Assembly (NCBI RefSeq): GCF_000024565.1
Contig: NC_013515.1
Location: 1,222,497 to 1,286,496, forward strand
From: Streptobacillus moniliformis DSM 12112
GTDB taxonomy: Bacteria; Fusobacteriota; Fusobacteriia; Fusobacteriales; Leptotrichiaceae
Direction of reading: 5' to 3'
DNA: 64,000 nt
In this document: piece by piece, positions 59,139-64,000 of the stretch
Position numbering within the stretch: the first letter of the stretch is position 1
Layout of the letters: the number at the start of each line of letters is the position of its first letter
Program-made: the position numbers and the translations under genes
Notes under the pieces: generated by a model
Databases searched by the model: none
Seen by the model: only the letters and a program-made list of their open reading frames with translations
Told to the model about the DNA's origin: nothing

Positions 59139-61142
59139 CTAGTTTTTACTTTTAAAATTAATATATTTACCATTCCTTACTATTCTTAATTTCTGCATAT
59201 ATTTTTTACCTTTGTAATCTAACTCAAACTCTACATAATTTCCTTTGCATAATTTTTCTGCAATACTTTTTGTTATTTTTAACTCATTGTTAAAATATTT
59301 CATAATAGGGTATAACCATACTTCTTCATTATTAAATAACCCTTTATAACATTTACCATTTTTAGTGTTAATTTCTACTACCCCTTTAATATCTTCTATT
59401 TTTCTCTCTATATTAGGCATTTTTACATCTTTAGTTCTTTCAACTATAGCTTTTAATTCATATTCTACTTTTTTTATTACTTCTTCTAATTTCATCTCAT
59501 TTTTATATACTTTCTTCTGTAACTTTGAAAATTCAACTGATTTCTCCTTAAAAAAATTAATGTCGTATTCAATTAATTTATTAATAAAGAATATTCCTAA
59601 CTCAGTTACATCAAATACACCATTATCTAATGTTAAATAACCTATCTTAACACATTTATCAATAATACCAGTTCTTGTTGCTTCTGTTCCTATTTCTATA
59701 CCCTCTAATATATCTTTGTATATTTCTTCTTCAGTAGCATTCTTTTCCTTTTTAAATGGATTTTTTAAGAATTTAGATAGCTCACTTTCATTTACTTTAG
59801 ATGGTGGTGTTGTTTCTTTTTCTACAGATCTAAATTCAATATCAAATTCATCATTTAAATTTAAACCAGGTAATTTATCTTTGTATTCTTTAGGTTCATA
59901 TTTCATAAATCCAAGTTGTTTAACAACAAAACCTTTTAATTTAAATTCTTCTTCATCTACTTTAATAATCATTGTAGTTTCAGATACAATACAATCTTCT
60001 TTAACAAAATTAGATAAAAATCTATTATATACCATCTTATATACTTTATCTTGTTCTACAGATAATTCTCCTGGTATTTTTGTAGTAATAGTTATTGCAC
60101 TATGAGATTCAATTTTTGAATCGTCAAATACCTTTTTACTATCTTTAAACTCTAAATCTTCATTATTTAATACACCTAGAATATCATTTACTTTCCCTTT
60201 TTCATTTTCTGATAGATATTCTGTATTAGTTCTAGGGTATGTCAAATATCCCTTTTCATATAGTTCTTGTATTATCTTTAAACTATTTGCAAAATTTATC
60301 TTATATTTCTTACTTAATTCACTTTGCAGAGTTGATAAAGAAAATAGTTTTTTAGATTGTTTTTTAACTTCTTTACTATCAATACCTATTACTTTAGCCT
60401 TTTTACTATTTAATTTATTAGAATAAATTTTTGCTTCTTCAATAGTTTTAAATTTATTGCTTGAAATAAGCTTTACTATGTTTTCATTTTCTACACTATA
60501 ATATTTTTCAACAATAAAATTTTTAATTTCTTTATCCCTATCATAAATATATTTAACGATAGGAACTAAAACTCTACCAGCATTTAACATTTTACCAGAT
60601 AAATTAGTAAACATTATTGTTAAATTATGTCCTAAAAGATAGTCCATATATGCTCTAGCATATCCCTCTTGTTGTAAGTTATAGTAATCACTATTATCTT
60701 TTAAGTTATTTAATTCTTTTCTAATTGTTTCTTCTGTTTGTTCTGGTAGCCATAATCTTTTAACTGGTGCTTTATTAACATTAAATTTTAATAAATTATC
60801 TACTATTATTTGACCCTCTCTATCAGCATCTCCACAATTAATTATTAAATCAGCCTTTTTCATTAGTCCTTTTATTACATTTAATTGTTTCTTTACTCCT
60901 ACATCATCTTTAACTTCATATACAAAATTATTTGGTATAAAAGGCAATGTATATTCTCTCCATTTTTTACCAACATTTTCCTCATAGTCCTTTGGTTGTT
61001 TTAGTTCTAGTAAATGTCCTATAGCATTTGTTACTACAAAATCATTCTTACATTCAATATATCCCTCATTTTTCTTTATTATCCCTATAGCTTGAGCAAT
61101 GTTTCTGCCCAAGCTTCCTTTTTCTGCAATTATTAACTTCAT
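59139..61142 (-). CDS. topB: DNA topoisomerase III (mobile-element TopB)
   Basis: A 667-residue type IA topoisomerase. Toprim 'MKLIIAEKGSLGRNIAQAIG' at the N-terminus, 'LIINCGDADREGQIIVDNLL' (acidic metal site), catalytic Tyr in 'KGYLTYPRTNTEYLS', and 'SHSAITITTKIPG' then 'LEGIEIGTEATRTGIIDKC'. It relaxes and decatenates DNA; copies like this are common on plasmids and integrative conjugative elements. The start at 61142 has GAGGAGAGG upstream, preferred over ATG 61175, which lies inside the palindromic repeat. Confidence 0.94.
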   Translation of the reverse strand: MKLIIAEKGSLGRNIAQAIGIIKKNEGYIECKNDFVVTNAIGHLLELKQPKDYEENVGKKWREYTLPFIPNNFVYEVKDDVGVKKQLNVIKGLMKKADLIINCGDADREGQIIVDNLLKFNVNKAPVKRLWLPEQTEETIRKELNNLKDNSDYYNLQQEGYARAYMDYLLGHNLTIMFTNLSGKMLNAGRVLVPIVKYIYDRDKEIKNFIVEKYYSVENENIVKLISSNKFKTIEEAKIYSNKLNSKKAKVIGIDSKEVKKQSKKLFSLSTLQSELSKKYKINFANSLKIIQELYEKGYLTYPRTNTEYLSENEKGKVNDILGVLNNEDLEFKDSKKVFDDSKIESHSAITITTKIPGELSVEQDKVYKMVYNRFLSNFVKEDCIVSETTMIIKVDEEEFKLKGFVVKQLGFMKYEPKEYKDKLPGLNLNDEFDIEFRSVEKETTPPSKVNESELSKFLKNPFKKEKNATEEEIYKDILEGIEIGTEATRTGIIDKCVKIGYLTLDNGVFDVTELGIFFINKLIEYDINFFKEKSVEFSKLQKKVYKNEMKLEEVIKKVEYELKAIVERTKDVKMPNIERKIEDIKGVVEINTKNGKCYKGLFNNEEVWLYPIMKYFNNELKITKSIAEKLCKGNYVEFELDYKGKKYMQKLRIVRNGKYINFKSKN

Positions 61143-61175
61143 TATCCTCTCCTCATAGTATTTCCTAGCTTTCAT

Positions 61176-61200
61176 TCACTCTATATTAAACATAGAGTGA
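61176..61200. repeat. 25-bp palindrome, copy 2
   Basis: Identical to copy 1. It covers the last codons of the 61176-61541 gene and lies about 35 bases before the topB start. Confidence 0.85.
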
Positions 61201-61541
61201 ATATTTCTATTATAATACTTTCCATTTAATAAATTTTCATTTAATTTTTCTATTTCACAATCACTACCAAAATATTCAAATTGAATTTCATTAAATTTAT
61301 CGACTTTTTGAATACAATAATAAAATTTATTTTCTAAATCAAAATAATCAAAATCATCATACTTAAAATACATTGAATATATTGTTGATTTTAATTCATC
61401 TACAAATTCATTATTATACACTTCTCCAAATTTATATTCAATTTGTTCTAATAAAAACTCAACACTTCTATATAAATTTTCATCATTAAATTCAATACCA
61501 TTAATCATTCCACAAAATTTACTTATTATTTTTAATTCCAT
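61176..61541 (-). CDS. Small protein of unknown function (mobile element)
   Basis: A 121-residue acidic, tyrosine- and phenylalanine-rich protein beginning MELKIISKFCGMINGIEFND. No motif is recognised. AAAGGAGAG precedes the start, 14 bases after the ArdC-like gene. The last codons and the stop (TGA) are formed by the 25-bp palindrome, so the repeat has become coding. Likely an accessory protein of the integrated element. Confidence 0.6.
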   Translation of the reverse strand: MELKIISKFCGMINGIEFNDENLYRSVEFLLEQIEYKFGEVYNNEFVDELKSTIYSMYFKYDDFDYFDLENKFYYCIQKVDKFNEIQFEYFGSDCEIEKLNENLLNGKYYNRNIHSMFNIE

Positions 61542-61555
61542 AAAAATCTCTCCTT

Positions 61556-62725
61556 TTATCTTTCTAAATTCTTATATTCTTTTTTATTATCCCAGTTACT
61601 AGAAATTTCCTTATCTTTTTCTTTACTTACATTTATTTCAAGAATATCTACATAATCTTTTCCTAATTCTTTTCTTTTTTCCTTATATCTTTCCATAATT
61701 AAATTTGCTGATTTACTTGCTTCAGATAATGCTTTAAACAATTCATTTTCTGGCTTATAATTATCCTCATGTGTTCTATCTTTTGTTACTTTAATCCAAT
61801 TTTGTAAATATGCTGTATGATTATTTTTACTATTTTCTCCTAACTTAATCCCTAATCTTCCTTGAACCATAATGCTTGTAAATTCTGCAACTAGTTCTTC
61901 TTTAGCATAATCTAAACTCCCCTTAACCCCTTTATCTCTTTTCAGATTTTCATTACCTGTTTCATGTCCCATCTCATGAAGTAAGGCTGCTAAAAAATCT
62001 TGTGAATTTTTAAATGTTTCCCTTGGTGGCAATACAATTTTTTTTGTTACTAAATTAGATGAAGAAAAGACTTTATCTTGTGCTGCTTCTATAACCTTAA
62101 CAGGACAACTTGCTATAAGATCATCTGCTATATCCCATAAATCACTTTTTTCAACTCCTGGATATTTAAATTCTTCTAATCCCTCTATATCTTTTGCATT
62201 AAATACATTAAAATATCCTGGTAAAGGAGTATTTTCAACATATTTTGCTACTAAATTAAAATCTTTATGATTTCTATCTATAGGAGTAGCTATCTTATTA
62301 CCAAAACCATCTTCAAATTCCCAACCTTTTTTAACTCTTAATGCTATTTTATTCTCTATTCTTTTTATTTCTTTTTCACTTAATTCTTTTAATTTATCAT
62401 CTGTTAGCTTCTCTTTTGGAAATGACCAGTACTCCATCTGTATTGAAGAAGCTCCTTTTTTAAGTTTTAATCCTGCTTCTTTTATTTGTAAAAATGTAAG
62501 CCATCTCGGATCTTTACTTTCTAATTCTTTACATGTAATAGCAGCTTTTAAAACATTACCTCCAGAATAATAATTTTTTGTTATAGGATTAAAAGGGGCT
62601 ACCATACTAGGATTCCAACTTTTTGACCAATTTAAGGGATCTTTATCAATTGCTTTTACTATTTCATCTAATATTTCTAATCTACTTTCTTTTAAAATTT
62701 CGTGAATATCTTTCTTTTTATTCAT
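61556..62725 (-). CDS. ArdC-like antirestriction / ssDNA-binding zincin protein
   Basis: A 389-residue protein. The N-terminal domain (about residues 10-130, 'WSKSWNPSMVAPFNPITKNY' then 'YYSGGNVLKAA', 'WLTFLQI') matches the ArdC-type ssDNA-binding domain; the C-terminal domain has a zincin HEMGHETG with downstream Glu in 'AKEELVAEFTSIMVQGRLG'. ArdC proteins on conjugative elements shield incoming DNA from restriction. The start overlaps the stop of a 33-codon gene by 8 bases. Confidence 0.85.
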   Translation of the reverse strand: MNKKKDIHEILKESRLEILDEIVKAIDKDPLNWSKSWNPSMVAPFNPITKNYYSGGNVLKAAITCKELESKDPRWLTFLQIKEAGLKLKKGASSIQMEYWSFPKEKLTDDKLKELSEKEIKRIENKIALRVKKGWEFEDGFGNKIATPIDRNHKDFNLVAKYVENTPLPGYFNVFNAKDIEGLEEFKYPGVEKSDLWDIADDLIASCPVKVIEAAQDKVFSSSNLVTKKIVLPPRETFKNSQDFLAALLHEMGHETGNENLKRDKGVKGSLDYAKEELVAEFTSIMVQGRLGIKLGENSKNNHTAYLQNWIKVTKDRTHEDNYKPENELFKALSEASKSANLIMERYKEKRKELGKDYVDILEINVSKEKDKEISSNWDNKKEYKNLER

Positions 62726-62819
62726 TATCTACACCTACTATTTCTTCTACAGGAATTTTAACTTCTTCTTCAAAAGCCATTTCTACTAAATCAATAACTT
62801 CAATTTTTTCTTTTTCCAT
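62718..62819 (-). CDS. 33-residue peptide upstream of the ArdC-like gene
   Basis: Starts MEKEKIEVIDLVEMAFEEEV, very acidic. It has an AAAGG/AGAGG site and overlaps the ArdC-like start (ATGAATAA), which suggests translational coupling rather than an independent function. It could be a leader peptide. Confidence 0.45.
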   Translation of the reverse strand: MEKEKIEVIDLVEMAFEEEVKIPVEEIVGVDNE

Positions 62820-62824
62820 AACCT

Positions 62825-63222
62825 CTACCTTTCTAAATCTTTTTCTTTATTATGTATTCTATCCTCAAAATGAAGATTATTTATTATTTCTTCTCCTATT
62901 TCTCTTAAATTGTCAAATAATTCTGTATTCATATTTAATGATTCAAGTTCTTTCCATTCATTTTGAGTTTTAGAGTATTTAATATAGCTATTTTCTCTAA
63001 CTAAAATCAATTCATTTTTTGTATATACTAAATATTCATTGTCATAACAATCACTAGTTATATCATACATATTACTTTTTATTTTTTTAGCTTCTTCAAA
63101 GGTTGAAGCTAATCCTAAATCATATAGATAATCTGATTCTTAACATCTTCTGTATTTAAATCAATAATATTATCTCCATTATCTTCTCTAATATTTATAT
63201 CAATAACATCTCTAACATTCAT
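62825..63222 (-). pseudogene. Frameshifted small gene of the mobile element
   Basis: ATG 63222 (AAAGG site) opens a frame reading MNVRDVIDINIREDNG that stops near 63118. From about 63140 a second frame continues without a gap in sense: 'SDYLYDLGLASTFEEAKK', then the open frame through ATG 63070 to 62825. One base is missing around 63136-63142 (GTTAAGAATCAG). The joined product would be about 132 residues, acidic, of unknown function. The gene lies between the Toprim gene and the ArdC-like gene. Confidence 0.6.
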
Positions 63223-63238
63223 TTTTACTACCTTTCAT

Positions 63239-63263
63239 TCACTATATATTGAATATATAGTGA
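63239..63263. repeat. 25-bp palindrome, copy 3 (variant)
   Basis: TCACTATATATT-G-AATATATAGTGA; same length, ends and flanks (CTTTCAT before, ATATT after) as copies 1 and 2, with changed inner bases that keep the symmetry. It lies just downstream of the Toprim gene. Confidence 0.75.
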
Positions 63264-63266
63264 ATA

Positions 63267-64000
63267 TTATCTTTCTATTTCAATATTTTTATTATCATTT
63301 TCATACCATTTATTACGATTTATTAACAAGTCTTCATTCCAATCTTTTTTTAACGATTTTTCTCTATAAAAATTTATACCCTCATATTTTTCCTTAACCT
63401 TTTCATAAAAATTTTCTCCTGCAACATCATTATCAACACATACATATACATTTTCTATATTTTCAATATATTGTTTAAAAATATCTTCTCTCAGTCCTGA
63501 CAATGTTAAAAACCTTACATTCTCATCTTTCCATTTATCATTTATTTCCATTTGAAATGTCTGTAGATATGAAAGCATATCAATTGTACTTTCAAATACA
63601 TATAAGTTTTTAATAATAGGATTTTCTTTAATATCTCTTCTAGTTAAATTAAATCCATTACACTCTGTAGTATTACTTTTAAATTTAATATCTCCAGTTC
63701 CAATAACTTCTTCTCCAAGATAATTTCCATTATCATCTTTTATAGAAAATACAATATTATTTTTATAAGTCATATAAAGAAAGTCATTATGATATAGGGC
63801 TTCAACAAATTTTTCATCAATCCCTCTTTTATTACATAAATAATCTTTTATTTTATCTAATGAGCATTTCATCTTAACCTTATAATTAATTTTATTTTTT
63901 TCTTCTCTTTTTACATCAACTGAAGGAGCATAATCTCCATATTCTACAGCATCTAAAAAGTTTTGAGTTACATTCCATATATTTTTATTACTTAATCCAT
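63267..64000 (-). CDS. DUF3991/Toprim-domain protein (5' end outside window)
   Basis: The frame is open to base 64000, so the ATG at 63872 is not the start. 'CNKRGIDEKFVEALYHNDFLYM' and 'NIVFSIKDDNGNYLGEEVIGTG' match the DUF3991 region; 'LYVFESTIDMLSYLQTF' and 'NVYVCVDNDVAGENFYEKV' form a Toprim fold with E and DxD. Proteins of this architecture are primase-like factors of plasmids and conjugative elements. The stop precedes the third palindrome copy. Confidence 0.82.
   Translation of the reverse strand, partial: GLSNKNIWNVTQNFLDAVEYGDYAPSVDVKREEKNKINYKVKMKCSLDKIKDYLCNKRGIDEKFVEALYHNDFLYMTYKNNIVFSIKDDNGNYLGEEVIGTGDIKFKSNTTECNGFNLTRRDIKENPIIKNLYVFESTIDMLSYLQTFQMEINDKWKDENVRFLTLSGLREDIFKQYIENIENVYVCVDNDVAGENFYEKVKEKYEGINFYREKSLKKDWNEDLLINRNKWYENDNKNIEIER

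Overview
This is an AT-rich chromosome segment with strong AGGAGG-type ribosome sites, yet it encodes outer-membrane beta-barrel and two-partner-secretion proteins. That mix, together with a mevalonate pathway, a SUF-only iron-sulphur locus and fusobacterial-looking proteins, suggests a small-genome member of Fusobacteriota, probably Leptotrichiaceae (Sneathia/Streptobacillus type). The assignment is an inference; the 16S gene at 20886-22403 would settle it.

Layout. 1-9.3 kb: ABC exporter (cut by the window edge), EamA transporter, HemW, CPBP protease, a small secreted protein, RNase P RNA, an operon of outer-membrane protein / divergent sigma-like factor / Nif3-like protein, and an MFS transporter. 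9.4-13.2 kb: two tandem, separately transcribed oligopeptide-binding lipoproteins. 13.2-17.5 kb: recA-recX-rdgB-recG operon. 17.6-22.6 kb: a complete 16S-23S-5S rRNA operon with no tRNA in the spacer, a consensus promoter and clear processing stems. 22.9-27.3 kb: pepF and the three ATP-dependent mevalonate-pathway enzymes. 27.4-32.0 kb: ahpC, a small RHH-like protein, a HAD phosphatase, mnmG and a YwaF-like membrane protein.

32.0-40.0 kb is the most unusual part: a RiPP (modified peptide) maturation island that resembles the clostridial Cys-rich peptide systems (radical SAM/SPASM maturase, acyl-carrier-related protein, S8 peptidase, TIGR04066-like protein, exporter). The S8 peptidase, the TIGR04066-like P-loop domain and an ABC exporter appear to be fused in one polypeptide. 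A 24-residue, Cys-ending candidate precursor lies between the carrier protein and the peptidase. The island is flanked by a 40-bp direct repeat that ends exactly at an IS3-type end. It carries an IS481 relic and is damaged: two in-frame stops and two frameshifts, the latter both in A8 tracts.

40.0-54.8 kb: MFS transporter, sufCBDS, EamA transporter, an ABC-2 pair, and an ascorbate-type PTS operon with split transketolase and a PRD regulator. 54.9-58.5 kb: truncated two-partner-secretion genes around an unknown gene, then a class B acid phosphatase. 58.5-64 kb: the end of an integrated mobile element (integrase remnant, topoisomerase III, ArdC-like protein, DUF3991/Toprim protein) with three copies of a 25-bp palindrome between its genes. 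No tRNA gene or CRISPR array was seen.
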